Assembly: GCA_017399405.1 (NCBI GenBank)
Contig: JAFQCT010000006.1
Coordinates: 1 to 64,000 of the forward strand
Length of the DNA stretch: 64,000 nucleotides
Direction of reading: 5' to 3'
Origin: Clostridia bacterium
Lineage (GTDB): Bacteria > Bacillota > Clostridia > Oscillospirales > Acutalibacteraceae
A program made the translations under genes and the position numbers. The notes under the pieces are model-generated. The model was not told the DNA's origin and made no database searches. It worked only from the letters and a program-made list of their open reading frames with translations. This document shows, in pieces, positions 26,350-36,304 of the stretch (the stretch's first letter is position 1; each line of letters opens with the position of its first letter).

Positions 26350-29300
26350 ATGCAAAGAACGCGTAAGTTTTTATCCGTTATCTTAGCAGTTATGATGGTG
26401 ATATCCGTCTTTCCTATCACAGCAAGTGCTATAACAAGTGGTGATTGGACTTACTCTGTAATTTCAGAAGCAGATAAAACTGCTCAGATTACAGACTATA
26501 GTGGTACAGCAACAGATTTAAAAGTACCATCAGTAATTGATGATTATAAAATTATATCAATTGGGAATTATGCATTTGATAATAATAAAACCCTTAAAAA
26601 TGTGATTATTCCTGAGGGTATAACATCAATTGGCAAAGGTGCATTCTATTTTTGTGAAGCGTTAGAGCGTGTAGTTATTCCTGAGGGTGTAACTAAAATC
26701 AGTGATAGTACCTTTGAATTTTGCATGGAACTTACAAATGTAGCAATTCCTGCAAGTGTAACAAAAATTGAAGATAATGCATTTGACCTTACAGGTCTTG
26801 AGGTGGTATTTTTCTCTGGCACAAAGGAACAGTGGAAGGCAATTACAATTGGTGAATATAATTCTGACGTCAAATCTGCAACTGTTTATTATGAATGTCA
26901 AAATAATCAACTTCTAAGCGGTACATGTGGTGATAATGCATTATGGGCATTAGATGTTGAAAAAGGCATTTTAACAATTTCAGGCACAGGTGATATGACA
27001 AGTGCCCCTTGGTATAAATGCAGAGCCCTTATTAAAACAGTAGTTGTAAATAATGGCATAACATCAATCAGTAGTGATGCGTTTTTTGAATGTTATAATC
27101 TCACCGGTGCATCTATTCCTGCAAGTGTAACAAAAATAGGCACTGATGCATTTCGTAATTGTGCGAATATTGCAAGTATAAGCGTTGATAGTAATAATGA
27201 ATATTATTCAAATGACCAATATGGCGTATTGTTTGATAAAGATAAAACAAGGCTTATTAAATATGCCGGTGGTAACGGAGAAACAAGCTACACAATTCCT
27301 GACACCGTTTTATATGTTAACGCTTATGCCTTTGAAAAATCTCCAAAACTCAAAAATGTAACAATTCCTGATAATGTAACAAATGTTTATAGCTATGCGT
27401 TTTCAGAATGTAGAAAATTAGAAAGTGTAACAATAGGTAACGGTTTAACTGAAGTTGCTGATTATACATTCCGAAACTGCACATCTTTGAAAAATATTGA
27501 AATTGGTAATAGTGTTACAACATTAGGTTATCAGGCATTTTATGGATGTTCAAGTCTTGAAAAAGTAGTAATACCTGAAAATGTAACCACTCTTGCAAAA
27601 AGAGTGTTTGAAGACTGCACAAATCTTGAAGCTGTGTTAATTCCTAAAAGCATAACAACAATCAGCTGGGGCGTATTTTATGATTGTACCGGGCTTACTG
27701 ATGTTTATTATGGTGGCACAGAAGAGCAATGGGCATCCGTTTCAATAGATGATAATTATAATGATGCTATTAAAAATGCAACAATCCATTATAATATGGA
27801 CCATATACATAGTTATGATAAAGTTGTCATTGCACCAACATGTACAGAAAAGGGCTACACTAAATATACATGCCACTGCGGCGAAACTTATACTATAAAT
27901 TATGTTGCTGCAAAAGGTCATATTGATGAAGATGCTGTTGTAACTGAGCCAACTTGTACAAAAGAGGGTGCAATAAATGGTGCTTGTGAAGTTTGTGGAG
28001 AAACCTTTACAACGCCAATTGATGTTATTCCTCATGCTGAAGAAATAATTCCTGCTGTTGTTCCAACAGAAACTACTACAGGACTTACAGAGGGTAAAAA
28101 GTGTTCAGTTTGTGGCGAAATCCTTGTGGCACAAGAGATTGTTCCTGTTGTATTTATAGGTGGTACTTGTGGTGAAAATCTTACATGGAGTTATAGTGGA
28201 ACTACATGTACTTTAACCATTTCTGGTGAAGGTGATATGCCTGATTACACATCAAGCAATCGCCCTTGGGAAAAGTATGAGAGAAAAATAAAATCACTTA
28301 TTATTGAAGATGGTGTAACCTCAATTGGTAACAATGCTTTCTATGAATGTCATTATATTGAAAATATTGAACTTCCTGATTCAATAACAAGAATTGGTAA
28401 ATATGCGTTTTATCGTTGTTTTACTGTTTCAAGTTTGGTTCTTCCGGCAAACTTAGAAATAATTGACTATGCAGCGTTTTATGGATGTGCTATCGAAAGC
28501 GTAACACTCAATAACTCTTTGAAAACTATTGGTGAAAAGGCATTTTATGGTTGCGATTTCACAAGCTTTACTCTTCCTGATAGTTTAGAAGAAATTGGTG
28601 CAGAAGCATTCAAGAATTGTAGCGAATTAACAAAAGTTATAATTCCTGATAGTGTTACTACTGTGGGTAAATACGCATTCGATTCTTGTTATAATCTTAC
28701 AAGCGTAACATTCTCAAAGAATATGACAGAAATAAGTGAAGGAATGCTTTCTAAATGTTTTAAAATTTCTAGCATCGTAATTCCTGATAAAATTACCTCA
28801 ATAGGAGCAAGTGCATTTGCAGGTTGTACCTTATTGGCAAATGTATCACTTTCAGATACATTAACAAAGATAGGTGCATCAGCATTTAGTGGCTGTGCTT
28901 CATTAAAAGAAATTGATATTCCTGTTGGTGTAACTGAAATCAGCAATGGAACATTTAGTGGAACAGGTCTTACAAGCATTACTCTTCATGACGGCATTAC
29001 ATCTATTGGTGCATCAGCATTTAGTGGCTGTGCTTCATTAAAAGAAATTGATATTCCTGAGGGTGTAACTGTAATCAGCGATGGAACATTCAGTAAATCA
29101 GGTCTTACAAGTATTACTCTTCACAATGGCATTACATCTATTGGCGAAAGTGCATTTGCAAGTTGCGTAAGTCTTGCAAGCGTTAGCTTGCCAGATTCCT
29201 TGATAACTATTAATGCATCAGCATTTAATGGTTGTACTGCGTTAGTAAGCGTTACTATTCCAGCAACTGTTACAACTATAGGTTCAAGCGCATTTAAGAA

Positions 29301-32300
29301 TTGTACTGCTTTAGCAACTATAAATTTACCAAGTTCTCTTGAAATAATCGGTTCAGAGGCATTTTATGGTTGCTCCGTATTGGAGAATGTATATTTTGAT
29401 GGTACAGTTGAAAATTGGCTTGGTATTACTTTTGCTGATATTGAAGCTCAACCTATGTATCAAGCTAAAAACTTGTATTTTAAAAATGAGCTTATTACAG
29501 AGGTTGCTGTCCCTGAAAGCATAACACAAATAAATCCTTATGCATTCTATAATTGTGTGCAGTTTACAAGCATTAATATTCCAAACTCAGTTCAAACAAT
29601 TGGTACTTATGCATTGTATAATTGCTCAGGATTAACAAATCTCACAATCCAAGAAGGCGTTGTAACTATTGAAGCATATGCTTTCTCTAATTGTGATGCC
29701 TTAACAAGCGTAATAATCCCAGCAACTCTTAAAACTGTTGGAAGATATATATTCGCAAATTGCGATTCATTAGAGAAGGTTACTTTTGCTGAAGGCGCTG
29801 TAAAAACAGGGGAATATACATTTTCTAAGTGTCCTGCTTTGAAAGAGGTTGTTCTTCCAAGTACATTTAAAACAATTGGAACTTATTGTTTTGAAGAGTG
29901 TACAGCTCTTGAAAAAATAAATCTCCCAGAAAGTCTTTCAACAATTGCAAAATATGCATTTTGTAAATGTACAAGTCTTAAAGAAATTACTATTCCTGGT
30001 AATGTGAAAACAGTTTCACAATATGCCTTCTATTATTGCGCAGGTCTTGAAAAGGTTGTGCTTGGTAATGGCGTACAAAAACTTGAAGAAGGCGTATTTA
30101 AATATTGCACAAGTCTTGCCAATGTAACATTCTCTGCAAGTGTAACAATAATTGGTACTGATGTATTCCTTTATTGTTATGGTCTTGCAAGCTTCACAGT
30201 TGATAACGATAACCCTAAATATTCAAGTAATGAAGAGGGCGTGTTGTTCAATAAAGATAAGACATCACTTATTCTTTACCCAATCGGCAAACCAGAAACT
30301 TGCTACGAAATCCCTGAAGGCGTAAAAACATTACCGGAAGATGCATTTGCTAATGCCAGTCTTACAGGTGTAATAATTCCAGTAAGTATGGAGCAAATTT
30401 ATGGCTATGCATTTTATAATTGTAGAAATTTAACTGATGTTTATTATCCAGGAACAAGAGCACAATGGCTTGCTATTAAAAAAGATGATAATGCTAAGAA
30501 CATATTGGGTAAAAAGAGACTTCATTGTGAATATCCTGCACCTGATTATGAATATACTGTAATTTCTGAAACTGACAAAACAATAAGAATTACAAAGTAT
30601 AATTTATATAACCCTGTAACTGAACTTGTAATTCCGTCAGTTATTGATGACTATACTGTAGTAGAAATCGGTCCATCAATATTTGCAAGTAGAACTTGGT
30701 ACACAAGTGTAGTAATTCCTGAAACTGTTACAAAAATCGGCGAACGCGCATTCTATCAATGCACAGGACTTAAAAAATTAATAATTCCTGATAGTGTAAC
30801 TGAAATTAGTGCTAACGCATTTAACGGATGTACTAAACTTGAAAAAGTGTTGTTCAATGATGGCATAACAACAATTGGTATTGGGGCATTTAATAAATGC
30901 ACAAAGCTTAAAGATGTTTACTATATCGGCATAGAAACACAGTGGAATGCTATTACAATAGGTGCTGATAATGAACCGCTTGTGAATGCAACAAAGCATT
31001 TTGAATATACTGACAGTTATGTATCATATTCAGGCACTTGTGGTGATAATCTTACATGGACAATTAATGGCTTTACAAATACATTGACAATTTCAGGCAT
31101 TGGTGCAATGTATGATTATTCAAAAAATAATACCCCATGGAAAGACCACAAAAGTATAATAGAAAATGTTGTTATATGTGATGGCGCAACAACAATTGGT
31201 GATTACGCATTTTATAACTATACAAACATTAAAAATGTATCAATTCCTAATACCGTAACCGTAATTGGTGCTGATGCATTTTATAAGTGTACGGGTCTTA
31301 CAAGCGTTAAAATTCCTGATAGTGTAACAACTATTGAAGGATATGCATTTTATCAATGTACTGGCCTTACTGATGTAGTCATTGGTAATGGTGTAAAGAA
31401 AATTGGTAGCGAGGCATTTTACGGTTGCACATATCTTAAAATTATGACAATTGGTAAGGGTATGCAAACAATTGGTTACAATGCAATTGCTAACTGTTCA
31501 AGATTAAAAGATGTATATTATTTAGGCACTGAAGAAGAATGGAATCTTATTTCCAAGAATTATAACAGTAGTCTTGATTATGCAACAATTCATTTCCTTG
31601 GTGAAGCAACCCATGAATGTAATGAAAAATATCGACTTGATTCAGTAGTTACTGCACCTACTTGTACAGAGCAAGGCTACACAACATATACCTGCAGATG
31701 TGGTAAAACTTATGTTGCTGATTATGTTGATGCAACAGGTCACGACTACCATTCAGTTGTAACCCCACCAACTTGTGTAGACCAGGGCTTTACAACACAT
31801 ACCTGTTCAGTTTGTGGCGACAGTTATGTTGATAGCTATGTTGACAGTTCCTTTGATTCAACAATGCACGATTATGATTCAGTTATAATAGAGCCAACCT
31901 GTACAGAGCAGGGTTACACAATGCACATTTGCTCAATTTGTGGTCATAGTTATAATGACGAATATGTTGATTTATTACCACACGAATACAATTCGGTTGT
32001 AACTGAGCCTACTTGCACAAAACAAGGCTACACAACACATACTTGTTTAACTTGTGGAGACAATTATGTTGATAATTATGTGAATGCCCATGGCCATAAA
32101 TACAATGCAGTTGTAACTGAGCCGACTTGTACAGAACAAGGCTATACGACATATACTTGCGAATGCGGTGACAACTATATTGATGATTATGTTGGTGCTA
32201 TTGGTCACAGTTGTGATGAGTGGGAAGTTGTTTTAGAACCAACTTGTCAGACTAAAGGTAGTGAAAAGGGAGTATGTACAACTTGTGGTGCTGAACTTAC

Positions 32301-33084
32301 TCAAAAAATTAACGCACTTGGTCATGATTATGGCGAATTAGTTCTTGAGTATGATGCTACTTGTACAAATCCTGGACGCTATTCACGAGCATGTTCAAGA
32401 TGTATAAGTAAAACTGATGTAGAAATAATCCCTGCAAAAGGACACACCTTTGGCGAGTGGATAGTTGTAACAGAGCCGACTTGCGAAATGAGTGGTTTGA
32501 AAAAGCAGGTTTGCTCAACCTGTGGTGCTGAAGGAATGGCGACAATTCCTAATCTTGGCCACAACTATGAGGCTGAAGAAGTTGTTGAGGCTACATGTAC
32601 AACCGCAGGTAGTATAACACAGCATTGTTCAAGTTGTAATGAAGTGCATGAGATAATCATTCCTGCAATGGGACACACATACACATCACAAGTTATAAAA
32701 CCTGCAACGAATACAACAGAAGGTGTTGAATTATTAACTTGTTTCTGTGGTGAGCATAAATATAAAGCAATCGAAAAACTTTCTGATAATCAAATGGTTA
32801 TACTCATTACAGGTAAAGAAGATGTTAATAAAGAAACTGTCAACAAAGAGAATGTTGGTAATGAGGATACTAACAAAGAGATTATCAGTAATGAAAGTAT
32901 TGGTAACGAGGATATTAATAAGGAAAATGCAAATAAAGACTATGTTGATAACCAATATGTTCCAAATACAAGTTCTAAAACAGTTGTATGCGTATTGTTA
33001 ATGCTTTTGTTCGTGGTTGCTGTTAATATAATCACTAATGTGATTCGTGTTTACAAAAGACGCAAAAATAATTTGAGCGTATAA
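26350..33084 (+). CDS. Giant BspA-like LRR surface protein (2244 residues)
   Basis: The signal peptide is ~1-27 (ending SASA or nearby). Dozens of ~23-residue LRR_5 repeats (IPDSVTxIGxxAFxxCxxLxxV) follow, broken into blocks by the module GTCGDNxxW...LTISGxGxM at about residues 195, 605 and 1560 and by a VISExDK...VPSVIDDY module at ~35 and ~1400. Cys/His repeats (PTCTEQGYTTYTCxCG...GH) occur at ~490-590 and, about nine in a row, at ~1755-2130. Residues 2158-2207 are ten pentapeptides of NKE/GNE type ending in YVPNT. A membrane helix and a basic end (VYKRRKNNLSV) complete it. It is likely a surface adhesin or binding scaffold under LytTR control. The ligand is unknown. Confidence 0.88.
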   Translation: MQRTRKFLSVILAVMMVISVFPITASAITSGDWTYSVISEADKTAQITDYSGTATDLKVPSVIDDYKIISIGNYAFDNNKTLKNVIIPEGITSIGKGAFYFCEALERVVIPEGVTKISDSTFEFCMELTNVAIPASVTKIEDNAFDLTGLEVVFFSGTKEQWKAITIGEYNSDVKSATVYYECQNNQLLSGTCGDNALWALDVEKGILTISGTGDMTSAPWYKCRALIKTVVVNNGITSISSDAFFECYNLTGASIPASVTKIGTDAFRNCANIASISVDSNNEYYSNDQYGVLFDKDKTRLIKYAGGNGETSYTIPDTVLYVNAYAFEKSPKLKNVTIPDNVTNVYSYAFSECRKLESVTIGNGLTEVADYTFRNCTSLKNIEIGNSVTTLGYQAFYGCSSLEKVVIPENVTTLAKRVFEDCTNLEAVLIPKSITTISWGVFYDCTGLTDVYYGGTEEQWASVSIDDNYNDAIKNATIHYNMDHIHSYDKVVIAPTCTEKGYTKYTCHCGETYTINYVAAKGHIDEDAVVTEPTCTKEGAINGACEVCGETFTTPIDVIPHAEEIIPAVVPTETTTGLTEGKKCSVCGEILVAQEIVPVVFIGGTCGENLTWSYSGTTCTLTISGEGDMPDYTSSNRPWEKYERKIKSLIIEDGVTSIGNNAFYECHYIENIELPDSITRIGKYAFYRCFTVSSLVLPANLEIIDYAAFYGCAIESVTLNNSLKTIGEKAFYGCDFTSFTLPDSLEEIGAEAFKNCSELTKVIIPDSVTTVGKYAFDSCYNLTSVTFSKNMTEISEGMLSKCFKISSIVIPDKITSIGASAFAGCTLLANVSLSDTLTKIGASAFSGCASLKEIDIPVGVTEISNGTFSGTGLTSITLHDGITSIGASAFSGCASLKEIDIPEGVTVISDGTFSKSGLTSITLHNGITSIGESAFASCVSLASVSLPDSLITINASAFNGCTALVSVTIPATVTTIGSSAFKNCTALATINLPSSLEIIGSEAFYGCSVLENVYFDGTVENWLGITFADIEAQPMYQAKNLYFKNELITEVAVPESITQINPYAFYNCVQFTSINIPNSVQTIGTYALYNCSGLTNLTIQEGVVTIEAYAFSNCDALTSVIIPATLKTVGRYIFANCDSLEKVTFAEGAVKTGEYTFSKCPALKEVVLPSTFKTIGTYCFEECTALEKINLPESLSTIAKYAFCKCTSLKEITIPGNVKTVSQYAFYYCAGLEKVVLGNGVQKLEEGVFKYCTSLANVTFSASVTIIGTDVFLYCYGLASFTVDNDNPKYSSNEEGVLFNKDKTSLILYPIGKPETCYEIPEGVKTLPEDAFANASLTGVIIPVSMEQIYGYAFYNCRNLTDVYYPGTRAQWLAIKKDDNAKNILGKKRLHCEYPAPDYEYTVISETDKTIRITKYNLYNPVTELVIPSVIDDYTVVEIGPSIFASRTWYTSVVIPETVTKIGERAFYQCTGLKKLIIPDSVTEISANAFNGCTKLEKVLFNDGITTIGIGAFNKCTKLKDVYYIGIETQWNAITIGADNEPLVNATKHFEYTDSYVSYSGTCGDNLTWTINGFTNTLTISGIGAMYDYSKNNTPWKDHKSIIENVVICDGATTIGDYAFYNYTNIKNVSIPNTVTVIGADAFYKCTGLTSVKIPDSVTTIEGYAFYQCTGLTDVVIGNGVKKIGSEAFYGCTYLKIMTIGKGMQTIGYNAIANCSRLKDVYYLGTEEEWNLISKNYNSSLDYATIHFLGEATHECNEKYRLDSVVTAPTCTEQGYTTYTCRCGKTYVADYVDATGHDYHSVVTPPTCVDQGFTTHTCSVCGDSYVDSYVDSSFDSTMHDYDSVIIEPTCTEQGYTMHICSICGHSYNDEYVDLLPHEYNSVVTEPTCTKQGYTTHTCLTCGDNYVDNYVNAHGHKYNAVVTEPTCTEQGYTTYTCECGDNYIDDYVGAIGHSCDEWEVVLEPTCQTKGSEKGVCTTCGAELTQKINALGHDYGELVLEYDATCTNPGRYSRACSRCISKTDVEIIPAKGHTFGEWIVVTEPTCEMSGLKKQVCSTCGAEGMATIPNLGHNYEAEEVVEATCTTAGSITQHCSSCNEVHEIIIPAMGHTYTSQVIKPATNTTEGVELLTCFCGEHKYKAIEKLSDNQMVILITGKEDVNKETVNKENVGNEDTNKEIISNESIGNEDINKENANKDYVDNQYVPNTSSKTVVCVLLMLLFVVAVNIITNVIRVYKRRKNNLSV
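28873..29142 (+). repeat. 135-bp tandem duplication inside the giant LRR gene
   Basis: The 135-bp unit starting at 28873 recurs at 29008 with few differences. It encodes 45 residues, about two LRR units (GASAFSGCASLKEIDIP and the following segment). The near-identity at DNA level suggests recent slippage or unequal recombination. Confidence 0.8.
32821..32970 (+). repeat. Ten pentapeptide repeats before the anchor
   Basis: The translated units are DVNKE, TVNKE, NVGNE, DTNKE, IISNE, SIGNE, DINKE, NANKD, YVDNQ and YVPNT: a 15-bp periodicity with the pattern xx(N/G/S)(K/N)E. This resembles a wall-spanning stalk before the membrane anchor. Confidence 0.75.
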
Positions 33085-33101
33085 AATTAAATTACTAAAT
33101 G

Positions 33102-33141
33102 AAAAAGACTACACAAAGATTTAATCTTGTGTAGTCTTTTT
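33102..33141. terminator. Intrinsic terminator
   Basis: AAAAAGACTACACAA (33102-33116) pairs with TTGTGTAGTCTTTTT (33127-33141). It ends the giant LRR transcript and could serve the convergent PHP gene as well. Confidence 0.88.
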
Positions 33142-33226
33142 GCTTATAAATTACTAAAGTTTATTCTATATGTTAAATTTAATGAATACGAATTTTATAT
33201 AACCAAAATCAATATAGACCTTTTTA

Positions 33227-33907
33227 TTATGGCTTCTTCAATTCATATTCTTTCTTTAACAGTTCTTCAACCAATGTTTTATTATCTTTAATATCTTTAT
33301 TAAAATATATTCCACCTGTGCCTAAATCTTCAATTTCGTGATAATCTGAACCCGATGTGACCATAAGGTCATATTTTTTTGCCCACATTTCAGCAATATC
33401 GTTACTTGAATTATGTCTTGGGTTACCGTTGAAAATCTCAATACCATCAAGGAATTTTGGATTTGTAACCTTCATACCAACTCTGAATGGATGTGCCTGA
33501 AAAACTAAGAATCCATTTTTTTGTGTTAATTCATAAAACTTTTTACTGTTAAGATTAAGCAGTTCAGGCGTGTTATATAAAAAATCTTCCGTAATTCCGT
33601 AAACAAGGTAGTCATTGTCGCCCTCACTTGTGCGGTATCTTAATTCCATACCTAAAAGCACTGGTATTCTTCCGTTTGCAGCTTTTTTTGCGGCTTTATA
33701 TCCACGCAAGAAAAAATCTACTTTCTTTTTCCAAGGCAAAAGCTCTCTTCCATATTTCATATATGTTGACGGACTTAAATGGTCAGTAACTACAATACCG
33801 TCATAGCCCGCTTTAATATATTCTTCAACTGCAACTGATGCTTTTACATTTGCACAGTTGCTTGTATCTTTTGTGTGCAAGTGCATCTCATATAAGTATT
33901 TTTTCAA
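33227..33907 (-). CDS. PHP-domain metal-dependent phosphoesterase
   Basis: The metal ligands of a PHP domain are visible in order: EMHLHTKDTS near the N-terminus, VVTDHLS, a central Glu in LGMELRYRT, FQAHPFR, and SGSDYHE near the C-terminus. Stand-alone PHP proteins hydrolyse phosphoesters, including some nucleotides; the substrate here is unknown. The start is placed at TTG 33907, after a GAGGCG RBS; a longer ORF to 33982 runs over an apparent TATAAT promoter. It is transcribed alone, divergently from the redox operon. Confidence 0.82.
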   Translation of the reverse strand: MKKYLYEMHLHTKDTSNCANVKASVAVEEYIKAGYDGIVVTDHLSPSTYMKYGRELLPWKKKVDFFLRGYKAAKKAANGRIPVLLGMELRYRTSEGDNDYLVYGITEDFLYNTPELLNLNSKKFYELTQKNGFLVFQAHPFRVGMKVTNPKFLDGIEIFNGNPRHNSSNDIAEMWAKKYDLMVTSGSDYHEIEDLGTGGIYFNKDIKDNKTLVEELLKKEYELKKP

Positions 33908-34000
33908 TATATTCGCCTCATTTTCTTTTCTATTGTTTATATTATATACTCTTTTACTTGTAAAGTCGATATTTTTTTGCATTTTTACAGTATTTTATAT

Positions 34001-34029
34001 TTGAAAAAACTCGCATTTTGTATTATGAT
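34001..34029 (+). promoter_or_regulatory. Promoter of the bifurcating-complex operon
   Basis: TTGAAA (34001-34006) and TATGAT (34024-34029) are 17 bp apart, 38 bp before the first gene of the operon. Confidence 0.55.
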
Positions 34030-34067
34030 ATATGTTAGATATTTTCGCATGAATTCGGAGGTCAATT

Positions 34068-34562
34068 ATGAACTGTAATTGTCAGAAAACTAATGATTTC
34101 TCACTTCTTGAGCCTTGCTTACAAAAGTATGCAACTGTGCCGGGAAGTCTAATTACCATATTACAGAATGCACAAGAGATTTACGGTTATTTGCCCGTAG
34201 ATGTTATTTTGCATATTTCACAGCGTACAGGAATAAAAGTCACCAAAATTATGGGTGTTGCAACATTCTATTCACAGTTCAGATTAGAGCCGGTAGGTAA
34301 ATATCTTATTATGCTTTGCCAAGGTACAGCTTGTCATGTAAACGGTTCTTTGCAGATTGAAAAAACAATTAACGAATATTTAGGTATTAAAGATGGTGAA
34401 ACAACTGCTGACGGACTTTTTACACTTAAAAATGTTGCTTGCCTGGGTTGTTGTAGTTTGTCACCTGTAATGATGATAAATGACGAAACTTATGGGTCAC
34501 TTACTCCTGAAAAAGCAATAAGCATATTCAAAGAGTTACAGAAAGGGGAGATTGCAGAATGA
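34068..34562 (+). CDS. NuoE/HydC-like [2Fe-2S] subunit
   Basis: This small thioredoxin-fold subunit carries electrons next to the NuoF-like flavoprotein. Cys84 and Cys89 (CQGTAC) with Cys125 and Cys129 (CLGCC) form the usual [2Fe-2S] site. MGVATFYSQFRLEPVGKY is the conserved NuoE stretch. Its 164 residues are normal. It overlaps the next gene by 4 bp (ATGA). The three-gene set NuoE-NuoF-GltD-like without a hydrogenase H-cluster or other Complex I genes points to a Stn-like electron-bifurcating transhydrogenase. Confidence 0.9.
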   Translation: MNCNCQKTNDFSLLEPCLQKYATVPGSLITILQNAQEIYGYLPVDVILHISQRTGIKVTKIMGVATFYSQFRLEPVGKYLIMLCQGTACHVNGSLQIEKTINEYLGIKDGETTADGLFTLKNVACLGCCSLSPVMMINDETYGSLTPEKAISIFKELQKGEIAE

Positions 34563-36304
34563 AAATAGCAGTAGGACAAGGCAGTTGCGGTATTGCTGCA
34601 GGGGCACAGAAAGCATATGAAGTTCTCGAATCAACCCTTAATTTGAATAACAATCAACTTACCGTAACAGGCTGTATAGGTATGTGCTACCTTGAGCCAA
34701 TTGTTGATGTTTATGCAGAAGACGGACTTCACAGATTTGTAAAAGTTAATGGTGAAATTGCAGAAAAAATCGCAAATGCAATCAATAATAACGATTTGTT
34801 ATCAGTTAAAGAATATGAAATCAATGATGACGATAAACAGTTTTTAGACAAACAAACACGAATTGCACTTCGTCATTGTGGTGTTATTAACCCTGAAATT
34901 ATTGAAGATTATACAAACGATGACGGTTATAAAGCACTTGAAAAAGTGATTACAACAATGTCACCTGAAGATGTAATTGAAGAAATTAAAGTTTCAGGTC
35001 TTGCAGGTCGTGGTGGTGCAGGTTTCCCCACATGGTTTAAGTGGAATGCAGCGCGTCAGGCAACAGGGGATAAGAAATACCTTATCTGTAATGCTGACGA
35101 GGGTGACCCGGGAGCATTTATGGACCGTGCAGTTATTGAGGGCGACCCACATAACCTTATTGAAGGTATGCTTATCGGTGCATACGCTATAGGTGCTACT
35201 GAAGCAATCGTTTATGTCCGTGCAGAGTATCCATTGGCAATCAGAAGATTACAGAATGCAATCGACCAAGCAAAGGCAAAAGGTTTTATCGGTCAGAATA
35301 TAATGGGCACAGATTTCTCTTGCGATTTCAGAATCAAAGCGGGTGCAGGTGCATTTGTATGCGGCGAAGAAACTGCACTTATTGAATCTCTTGAGGGCTC
35401 TCGCGGTATGCCTCGTCTTAAACCTCCATTCCCTGCACAGTCAGGTTATTGGCACAAACCATCAAATATCAATAATGTTGAAACCTTTGCAAATGTCAGT
35501 TGGATTATCTTAAATGGTGGTAACGCATTCTCATCAATGGGTACAGAAAACAGCAAGGGTACAAAAGTTTTTGCTCTTACAGGTAAAATCAAGCGTGGCG
35601 GACTTGTTGAAATTCCAATGGGTAAAACACTTCGCGATGTTATTTTTGATATCGGTGGCGGTATTAAAAACGATAAAAATTTCAAAGCAGTACAGATGGG
35701 TGGACCGTCAGGTGGTTGTATTCCTGGAGAATTACTTGACACCGTAATTGACTATAAAGCATTGTCGCAGACCGGTGCAATTATGGGCTCAGGCGGTATG
35801 GTTGTTATGGACGACAGTACTTGTATGGTTGAAATGGCTCGTTTCTTCCTTGATTTTACTGCAAAAGAATCTTGCGGTAAATGTGTTCATTGTCGTCTTG
35901 GCACAAAGAGAATGCTTGAAATCCTTACTCGTATTACAGAGGGTAACGGCAAGGAAGAAGATATCGAATTACTCGAAGAACTTTGTCTTGCTATTAAAGA
36001 CGGTGCGTTGTGTGGACTTGGCCAGACAGCACCAAACCCGGTGCTTACAACACTTAAATACTTTAAGAATGAATATGTTGAACATATTGTAGATAAAAAA
36101 TGTGCTGCTCACGAATGTACAAATCTTCTTAAATATGAAATTAACCCTGATTTGTGTCGTGGTTGTACTCTTTGTTCAAAGAAATGTCCTGTTGGTGCAA
36201 TTAGTGGCACAGTTAAAAACCCACATATTATTGATGTGTCAAAATGTATCAAGTGTGGTAACTGTAAAACAGTATGCAAATTTAACGCTGTGGAGGTGAA
36301 ATAA
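34559..36304 (+). CDS. NuoF/HydB-like FMN and Fe-S subunit
   Basis: The 581-residue subunit is built like the bifurcating HydB/HndC type. A thioredoxin-like N-terminus has Cys10, Cys39 and Cys43 (GSCGIAAGA, TGCIGMC). The FMN/NADH part contains GLAGRGGAGFPTWFKW (~145) and the conserved CNADEGDPGAFMDR. SCGKCVHCRLGT (~438) with a later Cys (~486) binds a [4Fe-4S] cluster. The C-terminus has two [4Fe-4S] ferredoxin motifs, CRGCTLCSKKCP and CIKCGNCKTVCK. The two extra clusters are typical of enzymes that exchange electrons with ferredoxin. It lies between the NuoE-like and GltD-like genes with no gap. Confidence 0.9.
   Translation: MKIAVGQGSCGIAAGAQKAYEVLESTLNLNNNQLTVTGCIGMCYLEPIVDVYAEDGLHRFVKVNGEIAEKIANAINNNDLLSVKEYEINDDDKQFLDKQTRIALRHCGVINPEIIEDYTNDDGYKALEKVITTMSPEDVIEEIKVSGLAGRGGAGFPTWFKWNAARQATGDKKYLICNADEGDPGAFMDRAVIEGDPHNLIEGMLIGAYAIGATEAIVYVRAEYPLAIRRLQNAIDQAKAKGFIGQNIMGTDFSCDFRIKAGAGAFVCGEETALIESLEGSRGMPRLKPPFPAQSGYWHKPSNINNVETFANVSWIILNGGNAFSSMGTENSKGTKVFALTGKIKRGGLVEIPMGKTLRDVIFDIGGGIKNDKNFKAVQMGGPSGGCIPGELLDTVIDYKALSQTGAIMGSGGMVVMDDSTCMVEMARFFLDFTAKESCGKCVHCRLGTKRMLEILTRITEGNGKEEDIELLEELCLAIKDGALCGLGQTAPNPVLTTLKYFKNEYVEHIVDKKCAAHECTNLLKYEINPDLCRGCTLCSKKCPVGAISGTVKNPHIIDVSKCIKCGNCKTVCKFNAVEVK

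Noticed and set aside
31612-32760. Periodic Cys/His array considered as a CRISPR or non-coding repeat
   Set aside because: The repeats are in frame within one long ORF and diverge at third codon positions; they are protein repeats.
33908-33982. N-terminal extension of the PHP protein
   Set aside because: The extension contains a TATAAT-like promoter and the internal TTG has a good RBS; the domain starts only after it.
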